Numbered from the stretch's first letter, positions 39,901 to 53,306 are shown. The stretch is DNA of 64,000 nucleotides from Gordionus sp. m RMFG-2023 (GCF_954871325.1 NC_088776.1:42364569-42428568), one strand, 5' to 3'. Notes: generated by a model not told the origin, from the sequence alone. Numbers and translations are program-made.

Positions 39901-42900
39901 CACAAATTTTATATTTTTTATTTGTTGTAAAAATATGTAATTAGATCATTTATAATAAGTTTGAATTAAATAAGCTCTAAATAATTATTCAAGGATTAAG
40001 TTAGAATAAAAAAAGATATAACGTTCTTATAAGTGTTTGATCTATATTAATTAACAAAAATTTGAATATTGTTATGGTCATCGTTTAGTCCTAGCTGGAT
40101 GATATATGTATGTCGATATTATAACATAAGAAATACTTTCTTTATGTTAATATCTTTATTATAAATTTTTGTAAAAATATGAAAGGTCGTCGAAGAAGAA
40201 TTGATATGCCAACACATGAAGACCATTGTCGAAGTTATAGTCATTGAATTAATTATTTTATTTGTTATGTTAATAAATTATTATATTTACCTTCAAATTT
40301 TGAATATTTCTTTATTTTTTTTTAAAAAAAAAAATTTTATATAAAAGTTATGGCATTAACATTTTTCTTGTTTGTATATCTATGTATCTTCAAACCTATT
40401 TGTTATAGCTCATTAATCATTACAGTTTAAAAAATTCCGTAAAATAATAGCTAAAGTGCATTCATTTATTGTCATAATCTTAAGATTTGGTAACTTTATA
40501 GAAATATTAATATATCAATGATAATGGAATCTATTTTTTTAAATATAAAACTTTTCTATTAAAAATTTGAAGGATTTAGCCGAAAAATTATTCAACGTTG
40601 ACGCTCCCCTTAAATTTTCTTTCATTTTTAGCTTTGAATAACTTTCTTTTTTTCTCCTTTTCTTACAAAAATTTGTAAATTTATTAATAAAAAAAATTAT
40701 TATATCAGGTAAATTTATATTACTTGTCACAAGGTGTTTTTTTAAGAAAGCTCTTTTTTAAAAAAATTTTTAAGTATAAAATCACGTGGAAATATAATAT
40801 TATATACATTTTTCCTCTGATTGTTGGCTTAATTTTAAAAATCATTTTGAGCACCTGATTGTTTTTGCAGGGAATTTTTCAGATCCGTCCTAATCTTCAG
40901 GGCTTATTTAAATAGTATTAAGTGTATTTGTAGATATAATATGCCAAAAATTTGGCGAAGTTTAGTCTCGGCATTGGCTTCTAAGCTTTATATATTTTTT
41001 TATAAGTTAAATTTTTGTTAACTCCTAGTTGGAATTTAAGATTAAAATTATATAAATACACTTTTAACAGTTTATTTTATATTTTCCCCTCTTTTAGTTT
41101 TATTTTGGTTGTAGAAATATTTTTCAACAGTTTTATGGTTTTATACTTTTCCGCTGAAAACTATAAAATAATTAAGTTATATTCTACCTATTCACAAAAT
41201 TATTTTACACCAATTTATAACTCAATTTTTTTTTAAATATATGGCGCAGTTATTTTTGATATTTTTCAATTTATAAAAAGATTATAAAAAATTAATCAAT
41301 CATATAATATTTAATGTTTTTAAACTATTTATTTATTTTTGTTAAAGCAAATGGTAATTGTTTATTTCTTCAAAAAATATTAATTTTAAAAAATATATTA
41401 AATGAATCTCTTGTCTAAAAAAAAAGATGGAAAATTCGGGCGTGACACATATGTTAAAAAACGACAAAACGGCGGACTTAGCTTGCATGTACAAACTCTT
41501 GAGCAGGGTACGCAATGGTTTGGAATGCATGACCCAATGTGTTAGTACTTACCTCAAAGATAAAGGACTGAGTTTAGTGAGTGAGCGACCCGATTGCGTT
41601 GCTTTAAGAAATCCTGTTACCTTTGTCCAAGTATTATGATTATCATTATATTGCATTTGTTGTTTCTTATGAAAATCCTTATCTATATCATATTAACTGA
41701 TCGCCCAATAATGAGTTACATGCATGTATCATTATCGAAAAATTCTTTTCCGTGAGTCTTAATTTTTGCAAAGAGATATTTCCATGATTACATTTTTTGA
41801 ATTTATTTCTGCAGAAACAATACGAGGCGGAATTTAATTTAATATTTTGTTCTATTTTTAAAATATACTCCTATATTGGTGTTTTATTGATGAAATCTAG
41901 AGGATGTGTAAGTTTCCAAACATGATCTTAAGAAATTTACTACTGCATATATAATAAAAATCCTAGCCCACATCGCACCTTAGTTTAAGATGCAAAATCG
42001 GCATTTACGTTAATATTTTCATGGATGCATTTATATTTTCATAAAATCGACACTTGCGGAAATGCCATTAATATAAAAAAAATTTGCTATATTGACCTTA
42101 TATGCCAAAAATATATATCAATATATGATCATCCTTATATATTAACATGAAATTCTTTTAAAAAAATTTTTGAATTAACAAATTTTCTTGAAATATCTGT
42201 ACTGAATTGTTTTTTAAACAAATTTGAAGGTTTTTAAAAACAATTATCTCTCATCTAACACGACCTAAAATCAAATGAGAATTAACAAATCTTATTACAT
42301 AATTTTTTGTCAGGTCGGTTTAAATGAAAAATTATTAATTAAACTACACTTGGAGTTTTTATAATATTCACTCATGGTGTTGTGTTGCTAGTGGGGGTAA
42401 ATGCATATTCGCAAAAAGTTTCTAAGCACCATATGATAGAAACTTAAATATCCGAATTTAAAAAATTAAAGCCAAGCTGCCTGATATTTTTTTGATTTGT
42501 GGGGGGAGGGAAGTGGCTACACTCGAAATGCCTTTAGGGTCTTACAATAAAAGATTAAATATATAGAGGTGGACTGTTTTTAACCTTTGTTAATAAATTT
42601 TTATAAAATTTGCCTTTATTAATACCATATAAAAATAATTATTTTATTTCTCTCTTAGAATTTGTTAGAACTGAAAGATCAATTCGACCATTTTCTTCAC
42701 GAAGCCTTCTCAAACGACAAACTATTCAAGCAAGCCATAGCGGCTGATTTTGAATATTTCCTGAATCTAAATCCTAAATCACCAGAATATTTATCCCTTT
42801 TTATCGATGACAAACTCAAGAAAGGCGTCAAGGGGGTACAATTTTAAATATATTTTAAGCCCTCGATTTGAAGGTCAACTCAGATTTAAATCAGACCCGG

Positions 42901-45900
42901 TTATTAGGCCCGAAGTTTAATATTCAATTTTGACTTTATGAAAATGGGTTAACCATGAGCGACATTAAATTATCATTCATTCAATATAGATTCAATAGCG
43001 AGTCTTATTTTCACCTTAAGGATAATTGATGCAGTTTTGACATATTTATATTTATAAAATGATTAATCCAATTCCTGCCCATATTTTCTCTTCTCTTTTA
43101 TATTTTTCTTTTATAGTTTTTATCGCTTTATAAATACAAGCAAACTTATCAATTTCATTTTCTTTAAATTATGCTATCATAAGCTATCTGAACAAGAAGT
43201 CGAAAATATGCTAGATAAATCAATGGTCCTCTTCAGATTTTTACAGGAAAAAGATGTCTTCGAACGTTATTACAAACAACACTTAGCCAAACGGCTCTTA
43301 CTCAATAAAAGCATATCAGACGATACAGAAAAGAGCATGATTTCTAAACTTAAAGTAATCGGCTGAAGTGTTTTAAAATACCTTAAATATATAATACATC
43401 CTTCAACATTATTGAAGGTTATCCAAGCTAGAGGTTTGCAATGAACGGGGTTTTAGCCCACCCGACTATTCTAAGGCGACCATGGGTGGGCTTTCTAAGA
43501 TTAAACATTGAGTGGCTGAGCGGATAGGTTAAAAAATATTTTTAAAATAATGGGAGGGTGATTTTAAATATTTTTTCGGGAGAAATGAGCAGAGCCGATT
43601 TCATTCATAAATCTTTTTTTCATAATATTGCATATTTTATAAGTTTAAAATTACATTAAAATAAATAAAGAGCCAAACCAACCATTAAAATAATTTTTAA
43701 ACTGGTGGGTTAAACAAAATTTTAGATTCTTGATATTTTCTTTCGGAAAACTACAGTCATGAGCGTCGATCCCGATTTGAGACTGAGTGACTTCAAATTG
43801 ATTTTTAAAAAGTAGATAATTTATGCTAAAATCAGGAACTCGATCTGTACACTTTGGCTAATAACCCGTTGTTAACATTTATAGCTGTTTGGTTATATTC
43901 CAGCTGCTAAATTTAAATAAACGTAGGATAAAAGGATATATAAAATTTTTAATCAGCTAAAATAATAAGATTAACATGAAATATTTTTACAAAACCGTTC
44001 TTGAACCTATTCAAAAAATATATAACTTCTGTTTGTTCTATTCCTAATTTCGGTTCCCTACGGTTCAGAAAATTATAGCAGTTCATTCTAGTTTTACAGT
44101 TCGATTTGTTCCAGTTGCTTCTATTATATTAATTTATATCTTACACATATTCATTTTTAAAATAATAATAAGACCGAGTGTGGTTGTCAATTTACGGCAA
44201 AATTGGAAGGCATGTTCAAAGACATGAACGTATCTCAGCTTTTGAATAACGATTTTAACACCCACTTGACTACGACTAACGTAAAAAATTAAAATTTATA
44301 TATATATACTTTTTAAATATAATACTTGTGTGCACTCTATGAACTAAATTTTTTCTTTATTATCTTTATTGTTAACTTATAATTTGTGGTTTATTTTATT
44401 GAGAGGGCTAAGGTAATATATATAAGTTTTACCGAAATGTGTAATTATAAATAAAGAAGAAGAAAATTGATTAATATTTCCATAATTTTTCAAGAATATT
44501 AATTAGGCTTATAGTTTGATTTTAGTAGAACAAAAAAGTCAATCATTATAAAGAAAGGGAAGATGGGAATAAATAAAAAAAATTGTAAGGAAATTTGTGA
44601 TCTAGCTGGAAAGAAATTTAATATTAAATTTTTTATAATAGAACGCGAATGGGATAGATCTTACAGTACAAGTCTTAACCACGGGTTATTGGCCGACCCA
44701 ATCCATCTCACCACATTGTATACTGCCCCTATTGGCGCGGAACATATTCGACCAATTCAAAACGTAAAATTTTATTTGATCATTTGTAACAGTTGGATTT
44801 TTTTTTAATTATATGCAGTTTTCTAGCATTTTTCCTCATTAAATCATTTCCTTATATAAAAGTCTTACAAAATTATATTACTTTATTAAAATTGAGTATT
44901 ATCGATTAGATAATGATTAACTCTTAAAATATATTCTACATTTTTATACTTTGATTATTCTCTTAATTGAAAATAAGGGTCATCGCCATTATCTTATTTA
45001 GACATGCTAATAAGTCAATTTTTTAATCATAATATTTAGACTTGCTCAAAAAATAAACATTTTGTTCTTAGGTATATTTTAATCTAGGTATGATAACGCC
45101 CTTTTGCCTTATCTTAAATGAAGTGAAGTTATTAGCTATAAATTGTCCTAGTTTTTTTTTGAAAATAATCAATTATATACTTTTCCATTAAAATATATTG
45201 AATTCACGATTAACCTAATTATTACATATAAAATGTTCTCGAACAACAACTCATCAAATCAAAAAAATATTTCAAAAGTTTTTACCTGAACAAGCATTGC
45301 GGACGTCAACTCACTCTTCAACCTCAATTGGGCTCGGCTGATATAACTGCTATTTTTTATGGTCCAACTAATACTATTACCACCACGACTAACAACAACA
45401 GTCTTCAAAACGATTTGAATTCTTCTACACTCGACAACGAAGCTGAGAATATAATATCAGATTCATCTAATGCAATAAACGTGGAATCTAATACGATCCA
45501 CAACTTTATCATTAAAAATAATATGAGTGGGACGGCGAGCAAAACGGTAACTCCCAGAAAACATATAATATCGGTTTCGACTTATCAGATGTGTATACTG
45601 ACTCTTTTCAATGGTCGGAATAGGTGGTCTTACGAAGTAATCATAACGATTTTTTTTAAATATAATATTAATTTTGGAATGTTTAACATGCTGGTTAAAT
45701 ATTTCTAAAACAAATTTTATTAGGGGAGAATAGTCAATTTTAAAATCTATGTATCCTCCAAAATTTTAATTTTGAAAACCCTTGGAATCATTGGGAACAA
45801 AATTATAGTTTAAATTATGGCTTAGATTAGATTATTAAGAATTTAAGTATACTAATTATAAGATTTTTTTTTAAACCTATAAATTTATTCATGCATTTCC

Positions 45901-48900
45901 TAATCACATTAATAAAAGGAAATAGCCTCTGAAACCGATATTCCTGAACGGGATTTGATCAGAGCTCTTCAGTCATTAGCTTTGGGAAAACCTTCGCAGA
46001 GGATTTTGCTGAAAACACCCAAAACTAAGGAAATAAGTTAGCTATATAATTATATTAGTGTGATATAATTGCCTAATTTTTAGAGTCCAGTTGGCCATTT
46101 TTAAAAAATTTAAACCATTCTCTGTGTTCAGTCTGTAATTTAAATTTTTAAAGTAATTTCCATCCCTTTCTTTAATTATAACATGTTCTAACAAAAAATC
46201 AAAGGAAAAAATTGTGAAACATTTATTCAAAGCCCAGGTGGCTAACCTTAAATATTCTCAGACCAGATGAGTATAAACAAGCCTGATTGGTCTTTCTTGT
46301 CCCCGCTTACTTATCTTACCTTGTTTTAAACGGGAGTATATAAAAAAATGTTTAAAACTATATAATTTGCTAACTAATAATAATATTTTGTAGGTAATGA
46401 CCACGTATTTACTGTTAACGATTCCTTCACTTCCAAACTACATAGAGTCAAAATACAAACTGGTCAGTCAAATTATTATTTTTTCTCCTACAAGCCATTA
46501 TCATATCGATTAGAAAAAGGTCGTGATTCGGATTAAAGTTCATCCAGTTGTTTTTATCGAATTAACATTAGGTCAGAAATCCTGGAGCAATCATTTAAAA
46601 TTTCAACAAAAAAAATTATTGCTGGGTCTTGGCCATTCCGAAATGATTTACTAAAATAAATGCAAAAATATAAAAACCACACCTCTAGAATTTTAAATAA
46701 TTTTTTCGCTTTTGAATCTGAATATCATTAAAATATTTTTTTTAGAATTTATTCTTTCTAAATCGATTATTGAAAATGTTAGGTTTAAAATATTTGTTTA
46801 TCTTATCTCTATGCACAAATATCCTTACATATTCCCCTATTCGGCCACCCTTGATTTTTAGCTTATATACTTTAAATTTAATAATTAATCTTAAAAAATT
46901 AAAATCTTAATTAATATAAATATATATGAAATTAATTTATGTTATGTATAGAAATTAAAATTTAATTATATATGAACGAACTTTTATAAAAAATATTTGG
47001 AACATTTAAGTAATTGATCATCTTCTTTAAAAAAAAATTTTGCTTACAATCATTTAAAGATTAAAACAAAAAAAAAATGATAAATAGGTTTTAAAATTAT
47101 TTTTGACCAAAAAATCCATAACATTTCTTATATTTTTGAATATAAAGAGAACCCTTCTTCAGGCGCCCCCTTCCCCTGTTTTCATTGAAATCATAATATA
47201 CAAAAATTATGTTTATATATTTTCTTAAAAATAAAGTTTAAAAATAGTAATTATGACAATTATCATTTTCTATTTTCCATCTTCACTGAAATCATATAAC
47301 TTATTTATATTTATTTTTACCAATGCTAAATTCTAAAAAAATTGCAACTTAGATGGTACATCCTCAGTGAGATAATATTTTAAGAAATATTTTAATTTTT
47401 CTTGGTGACGGGTTATTTTTGTTATTTAAAAAAAATTACACTGAATTATTTTCCTCCTTGTAGGACGATAATTTTGAATAGTTATATATTTTAATAATTT
47501 ATATTAATTTTTGTTCAGTTGCTATTTTATAATAGATGGTTATGAAATAATATGTGTTATGATTTATTTTAATTAAAATTTTAACACTAAAAAATAAGAG
47601 TGGTTGCATACATGTCAATGAAGTTGGATAGTATGTTATACACGTTTTTCTATTTTGTTTAAGTTACCGCTAAGCCTAATTCTCAAAACAATGCCAACTC
47701 TTCTCTCAACTCTTCTTCCCATCCTTCGTCCTACAATAACCAAGCTTACAATGACTATTACGATGATACCAATGACAAAGACAGGAAAGAGATGAGAGAG
47801 AGAGTCGAGGAGGATAGGAAACTGGAGATAGAAGCTGCAATAGTCAGAGTTATGAAGGCTAGAAAGAAGCTTTCCCACGCTCAATTATTGACTGAGATTA
47901 GCGAACTACTTAAAGCTAGGTACTTTGTTATTATTAATTTCGTTATCCCTCCCTCCTCCCCCCCCCTTCTACCAAATTTTACTTCATTTTTTAAAAAAAT
48001 CAATTAATTCTTAAAACATTTAGTGGCATCATAGTAGCTTCTTTTTTTTAAATGTTAACGTCTATCTATATTTTTACAAAGTGGTTTAACATATATATTA
48101 ACATAAATAATAAAAGATTTCTACCTCAGCCTGGGGCCGTCAAAAAGAGGGTTGAAGCTTTGATTGAAAGGGAATACTTAGCGCGATGTGATCAAGATAG
48201 GTCAGTAACATTTTTTTAATTAATTTACTTGAAACCTTATTTATTTAAAAAGAAAAATATTAATTGCTTATTTAACCTATATCTCCAATCCAATTCTATA
48301 AAAAAAATAAACATTCTCATATTTGAAACTATATTGTAAAATAATGTTTTTGTTATCTTATTTATGGTAGTTGATTACTTATTTAGAAATATATTTGATC
48401 TTCTCATTAGACAGATTGATGTTAAACAGGATATTTTGAAATTTATCAAGGCCATGGCTTATATGGATTTCATATTTTAATAAACATTTAATAATTACTA
48501 GAGGATAATAGATTGAATAATGCACTGATTAGCAGATGCACCAAAACTCATGTTGTCATATTAACAGATTTCTAATATAATCATTAATTTTTATAAAAAA
48601 AATTAAAAAATAGTCTACATTAAGGCATGAATTGATAAGGAAGAAAGCATTGTTACCCCATCTATATATAAAACAAATTATATTTCATTTGAAAGTCCAC
48701 CATTTTTATTGCTTAAATTAATAATCAAAGGATATTTTTGTAAAAATGAAGGATGGGATTTTTTTTCAAATATACGGTTTTTTTTATTATAGTTCCTGTA
48801 AAAAAATTGGTTGTAATGGCTTATAACATTTCTGCTGATTAATGAACACCTTTTGTGCCTCATTAATATTTAGATTTTACATCATTTAGAAATTTAGGTT

Positions 48901-49045
48901 AAAAATAAATTATAATCATATCTTTTATTCTGACCTCATGCAAAACAATTATTTAAAATTTTAATTAAAAAAATTATTTTTGGTTTATTAAATAACTAAT
49001 TTTACATTAATTTATTTTAGAAAAATGTACACCTATTTAGCCTGA
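30978..49045 (+). CDS. CUL3: Cullin-3, 18 exons, complete
   Basis: Scaffold of CRL3 ubiquitin ligases, which bind BTB adaptors N-terminally and RBX1 C-terminally. Exons: 30978-31034, 31076-31273, 31322-31435, 37616-37776, 38393-38507, 38859-38990, 40186-40233, 41427-41630, 42659-42835, 43184-43354, 44173-44280, 44642-44763, 45279-45636, 45919-46036, 46394-46462, 47664-47919, 48117-48200 and 49021-49045. All borders are GT-AG and in phase; 2517 nt, 838 residues (human 768). The start keeps the cullin-3 N-terminal extension ending KMRIRAFP. Other marks: [20 protein letters not shown], the cullin-homology stretch [42 protein letters not shown], and the neddylation site in [10 protein letters not shown] (Lys 782). 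The protein ends YTYLA. Extra length: an Asn/Thr/Ser-rich loop (~566-627) and an Asn/Ser/Tyr-rich stretch before the winged helix (~722-756). Intron 3 is 6.2 kb; introns 1 and 2 are 41 and 48 nt. Confidence 0.97.
34190..34405. repeat. Degenerate TTCGCGATA repeat in CUL3 intron 3
   Basis: About 215 bases built from variants of TTCGCGATA/TTTCACGATA (CGCGATATATGTTTC occurs twice). It is notable for its CpGs in an otherwise CpG-poor AT-rich intron. The unit is irregular, so this is an old tandem array or the subterminal repeat of a transposon. Confidence 0.6.
34870..35651 (+). mobile_element. hAT element, 782 bp, in CUL3 intron 3
   Basis: Flanked by ATTTTTTT on both sides (34862-34869 and 35652-35659), a TSD of low complexity but exact. 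Ends AGGGCTGTGCC and GGCACAGCTCCA are inverted repeats, with ATCGGTACCGATA-like words inside. On the plus strand, ~35265-35363 encodes a hAT dimerisation tail: [11 protein letters not shown] followed by [12 protein letters not shown] and a stop. That is the C-terminus of a BED-type hAT transposase. An internally deleted copy. Confidence 0.82.
36400..36720 (+). pseudogene. piggyBac-like transposase fragment
   Basis: A frame at 36451-36639 reads [22 protein letters not shown] and continues with VTGKALSP. This resembles the piggyBac (PGBD) segment in which a Gly-x-Tyr-x-Tyr strand is followed by a Trp-x-Asp-Asn motif. Just downstream CAACCTAATCTAATAAAT gives QPNLIN, like the QP-x-x-I-x-x-Y-N motif that precedes MGGVD, but stops follow. 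A short remnant inside CUL3 intron 3; no TTAA-flanked ends were identified. The family call rests on motif resemblance only. Confidence 0.45.
39158..39770. mobile_element. Possible mariner-like MITE in CUL3 intron 6
   Basis: Sequence near 39158-39190 (CTATATAATGACTACCTCC) and the complement of 39733-39768 (CGAATAATTTACGACCTCC) form imperfect inverted ends starting in TA-rich DNA. The interior has further mirrored AGGAGGTCGT-like words. No transposase. Weak evidence. Confidence 0.3.
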
Positions 49046-49496
49046 ATCATTCTTTCAAAACAAAATTTCATCCTACCAAAAAATCCTGTAACCTAATTTG
49101 CAAACCAATTTTAAAATATTTTTAATATCAATTAAATTAGTGATTTATATTTATATAATAATGTAAATCGTTTACATGTTAAAGTTGTCTGTTTTATAAA
49201 TCCATAAGTTATGTACAAGTCACACATTGAAAATACAACTTATAACATATGGATAAATATAATAATATTAATATAATGATTTCGATTAGCCTTTATTTTA
49301 TTATTTTTTTCCCCAAATGATTTTTATACATAGTCTTTATTTACACTATATATTTATTATGCTTATAATTCATTATATTTTATATTTCAATGATCTTTTT
49401 TATTTTCTCATAAATAAATCAATATCTATTATGAATTGTGCAAACTATATTTATTTGAATTCGATTCAATTTGTTAATAAAGGATAACTCTTACTT
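49046..49496. terminator. Shared 3' region of the convergent genes CUL3 and UBE3D
   Basis: About 450 bases separate the two stop codons, and the genes face each other. AATAAA words occur on the plus strand near 49415 and 49475 and TTTATT (minus-strand AATAAA) near 49452, so the two 3' UTRs may overlap. Exact cleavage sites cannot be read from sequence. Confidence 0.45.
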
Positions 49497-50493
49497 TTAT
49501 ATAAAAGTTGAGGTACAATTAAAGGAGTCAAAAATAGCTAATTTATATTCATTTAATAATGATATTAGTTTAGGTAAGGATTCCATCTTCCTTTCTAATG
49601 TGTCATGTATTATTTTCCAATAAGAATCTGGAATTTGAATATGATTTTCATCTTTAAAATATTTATCATCATGGTTTAATTCTAAAATTTGATAGTATAT
49701 TTTGAGGTGATTTGTTAATGAAGGATATTCTATTTGACTTTTAAGTGTACCTGATGCCATTAATGAATTGTAAATTGGAAAAATTATTTTTATGATGTTT
49801 TTGTTCATAGATGAGTATAAAACTATATATGAAAAATTGTATTCTTCATTTATATATATGATTTCATTACAAAATTTTGTTATCACATCTTCAAATTCAT
49901 GTGGTAAATTACCTTTACTTGAAATTAAATTTGTATTAAAAATGCTAAATGATGCAATATTTGATGTTATTATATATTCTCCTAAAATTTTAAAGCAGCT
50001 AAAACACACAATATTATTTTTAGTGTTTATATTTGCATAATCTTTAAATAAAATACAAAAGGGTTTCTTATAACAAGGTACCTCATTACAACCACTGTGG
50101 GAATGACAATAAAATAGTTCATTTACACTCTGATCAAAATTAGGTGCATATTTAAGCTGAGATATTCTGACATTTGAGATTAATTTAGCTTGACAAAAGG
50201 TACAAAGAATTGAACAATTTTTTTTAACAGCTTCATTTTTTAAATTATCTATAAAATAATTTGACAAATCATCAAAACCTATTCTAAGTGAAATATTATT
50301 GTCACTTATTATTATATTTGTACAGTTTGTAGGATGCAAATGTATTTTATTTAAAATAATTTGATACTTATTGTAAATTATAATTCTATCATTTTTAATA
50401 ACAAAATCTGAAATGTGAAATCTATTTTTAATTCTAGAATTGGTATTATAAACAAGATAAATAAAATAATTATAACTTGATGGAATTTTTATT
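49497..50493 (-). CDS. UBE3D: UBE3D-like HECT_2-domain E3 ligase, 5' end unresolved
   Basis: Resembles UBE3D, the E2C (UBCH10)-binding HECT-like ubiquitin ligase family (HECT_2 domain). The frame is open from ~50516 to the stop at 49497. It shows the family's cysteine pattern: a first pair in CTFCQAKL, a CHSH where human has a CCH, then CFSCFKILGEYI, matching the human CxxC-x-x-x-LGE. The C-terminal IPDSYWKIIHDTLE and NEYKLAIFDS fit the end of UBE3D. The N-terminal IKIPSSYNYF fits the family's SIMPSS-like strand. No in-frame ATG opens the frame. An AG at 50495-50494 is a plausible acceptor, and an upstream ATG near 50557 could supply a first exon through a very short (31-nt) intron. Otherwise the first exon lies further up. 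Confidence 0.65.
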
Positions 50494-50516
50494 CTCGAGG
50501 TATATATATAAGGATT

Positions 50517-51136
50517 TTATTAACAAGTTGATGTCGAGACAATATAAAATTTCATCCATGTGATTTAGTGAATGAAGGTAAATAAATATTTAATGTTAAG
50601 TCCCAACCGGTCTGTTTTATCTGTCGATATATAATTGACATTTATAGACGTTTTTTAATTCGTTTTCTGGTTCCCTCAATAATTCAACAATTTTTTTATT
50701 TCATGAATATAATAATGAATGATACGAACTCGACGAAACAGCGTAAAATAAAATAATAATCCCATAATGTATTACTCCACTAAAAAAGTCATAAATATAT
50801 CTATTTTTAAAATATTAATAATAGTAAATTTTTAGTATATTAATAAATATGTTAATTTTTTCCCAATAAATTACGTTATTAACATTCAATTTATAAATAC
50901 TAATTTTTATTATATTAATATATATGGCCATTAGATAAACTCTACCTTCTTTAAATATTATCAATAAAATACTATAAGGTAAATATTTTTAATTAAAAAT
51001 AATGCTTAATATTAATTTTTTAAATATATTATAAAAATAATTTATTCTAGAGCAATAAATACGTTATTATAATTTTCACAATAAATTGTTATTGCCTAAT
51101 GCGCCTAATATAATATGAATCATTTTTAAATCCTAA
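50517..51136. other. AT-rich DNA between UBE3D and the MULE arm
   Basis: Contains the putative UBE3D 5' region. From 50760 on I see only AT-rich sequence with no coding signal. Confidence 0.4.
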
Positions 51137-51850
51137 GGGAGATGAAAGACTTACGCCAAATGGCGTATTAGCAAGAAATAAAAGTTATATTTTTTCTTAT
51201 TTATACGCATTTTCCGAATCGATAAAAAAGTTACGAAAATTTAACGAATCATTTAAAATTTGTATTTATAATAAAATGGATGTATAAATAATATCGTGGA
51301 CGAAATTTAGTAAACTATAAAGCAATATAAAAATTTAAAATACATAAATCTTTATATATGAGATTTTAGAATGTCACCAAAAAGTACTACCATAGTAATA
51401 CCTTTTTAAAATACATAAATCTTTATATATCAGATTTTAGAATGTCACCAAAAAGTACTAGCATAATAATACCTTTTTAAAATACATAAATCTTTATATA
51501 TCAGATTTTAGAATTCCACCAAAAAGTACTACCATAGTAATACCTTTTTAAAATACATAAATATTTATATATCTGATTTTAGAATGTCACCAAAAAGTAC
51601 TACCATAGTAATACCTTACTTATTTCCCAATATTTAGTAAACTATAAAGCAATATAAAAATTTAAATACATAAATCTTTATATATCAGATTTTAGAATGT
51701 CACAAAAAAGTACTACCATAGTAATATCTTTTTAAAATACATAAATCTTTATATATCAGATTTTAGAATGTTACCAAAAAGTACTACCATAGTAATACCT
51801 TACTTATTTCCCTTTAGTAAACTATAAAGCAATATAAAAATTTAAATTAC
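51137..51850. repeat. Mutator-like (MULE) terminal arm, left
   Basis: Starts GGGAGATGAAAGACTTACGCC, the mirror image of the sequence ending at 61993. The outer ~200 bases are unique. Inward come tandem units of ~70 bases that carry the words GTCACCAAAAAGTACTACC, four in a row and then two more interleaved with the CTATAAAGCAATATAAAAA segment. A 71-base stretch near 51236-51306 is identical, inverted, to 57442-57512. Long arms with subterminal repeats are typical of MULEs. Confidence 0.8.
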
Positions 51851-53306
51851 ATAAATCTTAAGATGGCTATGAATTAGGAAATTTAGAATGATTGAGTAAA
51901 GAATAAATCTTACCTTGTGCTTCAAATTTACAAACAATTACTCATTTTTTTATTGAATTTATGTTGAAATTTATAAATTATATTGTATGTCTTATTTTAA
52001 AGGTTACCTGGGAACATTAAAGTTCTTACCTTGTGATGACTTATTCTATAAAATTGGCACACAACAATCCCTAGCAAGCTTCAAATTTACAAACAATTAC
52101 TCATTTTTTTATTGAATTTGTTGAAATTTATAAATTATATCTTTTGATATTATTTTTTGAAATAAAGTTCAAAAAATAAATTTCTCTTAATGAGCTCCCA
52201 TAATGTTCTTAATTAATTTACCTAAATTAATTTAATTTTAAAAATTTATGATTGGACATTTTTAATCATTTTATAAATGATTGTATTAACTTCAATAATA
52301 TATTTCAATTTAATGAATAAAATTTATTTAATACTATATTTCGTGTATAAATTATAATACTATATTTAATTGCGTCATTTAATACTATTTATCGATTTAA
52401 CCCTTCACTAGAAATGTTAAAAATCACTTAAACTTCAAAGGTGGGGTCTATTTTATCCCTAATGCAAAATTAATAAAAATTAGATTTAAATAAAAAATTA
52501 AATTTGTAGGCAAAATTCTCCTAAAAATAACTTAAATATTTTACCACAAAAAAAAATTAAATTTGTATACAAAATCTCCTAAAAATAACTTAAATATTTT
52601 ACTACCGAAAAAATTAAATTTGTAGGCAAAATTCACCTAAAATATGCGGAATTAATAATTCCTATATTTTACCACAAAAAAAATAAATTTGTAGGAAAAA
52701 TTCTCCAAAAAATAACTTAAATATTTTACCACAAAAAAAATTAAATTTGTATGCAAAATCCTCCTAAAATATAACTTAAATATGCGCAATTAATAATTCC
52801 TATATTTTACCATAAAAAATTATAGGCAAAAATAAAAAATTTAAAAAAAACCATAAAAAAAATAAAAATAATATATCCCCCCCCCCCCCCCGACAGTGTT
52901 AACACTTTATTAAAACTTATTTGGAGGCAATTTTTTTTATTTAAAAAAATGATATTCATGTTATATACTAAATTTTTTATATAGTCATTTTTGAGTTGAT
53001 GATTTAAAAAAAAGAGGATTAATTCAGATTTTAAAAAAATCTCCAAATTTATTTTTAGAATGTAAAAATTGTATTAGCAAAACAAATTAATCAAAGTAAA
53101 ATAATAACTGGGATGATTATATGGTGTTGGTGTTGTAATGAAATTTATATAAAAATGGTATGATTAAAAAAGATATTTTTGTAGTCTATATATCTATTTA
53201 TAATATGTTAAAATAGGATAAATAAAAAAAAATATGCATAAAAGTAAGACAAATACAATCAACTAAAATACTTTTGGTAAAAAATATAAAATATCAACAT
53301 ATGTAA
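51851..53306. other. Non-coding interior: duplication, Merlin-like scrap, poly-C
   Basis: 51900-51985 and 52068-52142 are direct copies of a segment with the words CAAATTTACAAACAATTACTC. 52380-52480 matches, inverted, the Merlin region near 14640-14740 (AGGGATAAAATAGACCCCAC type). 52490-52870 is a tandem array of ~59-bp units with TTAAATTTGTAGGCAAAATTC. 52877-52891 is a run of 15 C. No coding signal. Confidence 0.6.

Noticed and set aside
30978-49045. Dicyemid or microsporidian origin
   Set aside because: Introns here are 40 nt to over 6 kb and intergenic repeats are abundant, unlike the ultra-short introns of dicyemids or the compact microsporidian genomes.
51330-51850. CRISPR-like array of regularly spaced repeats
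   Set aside because: The units are contiguous tandem repeats in a eukaryotic transposon arm, with no variable spacers and no cas genes.
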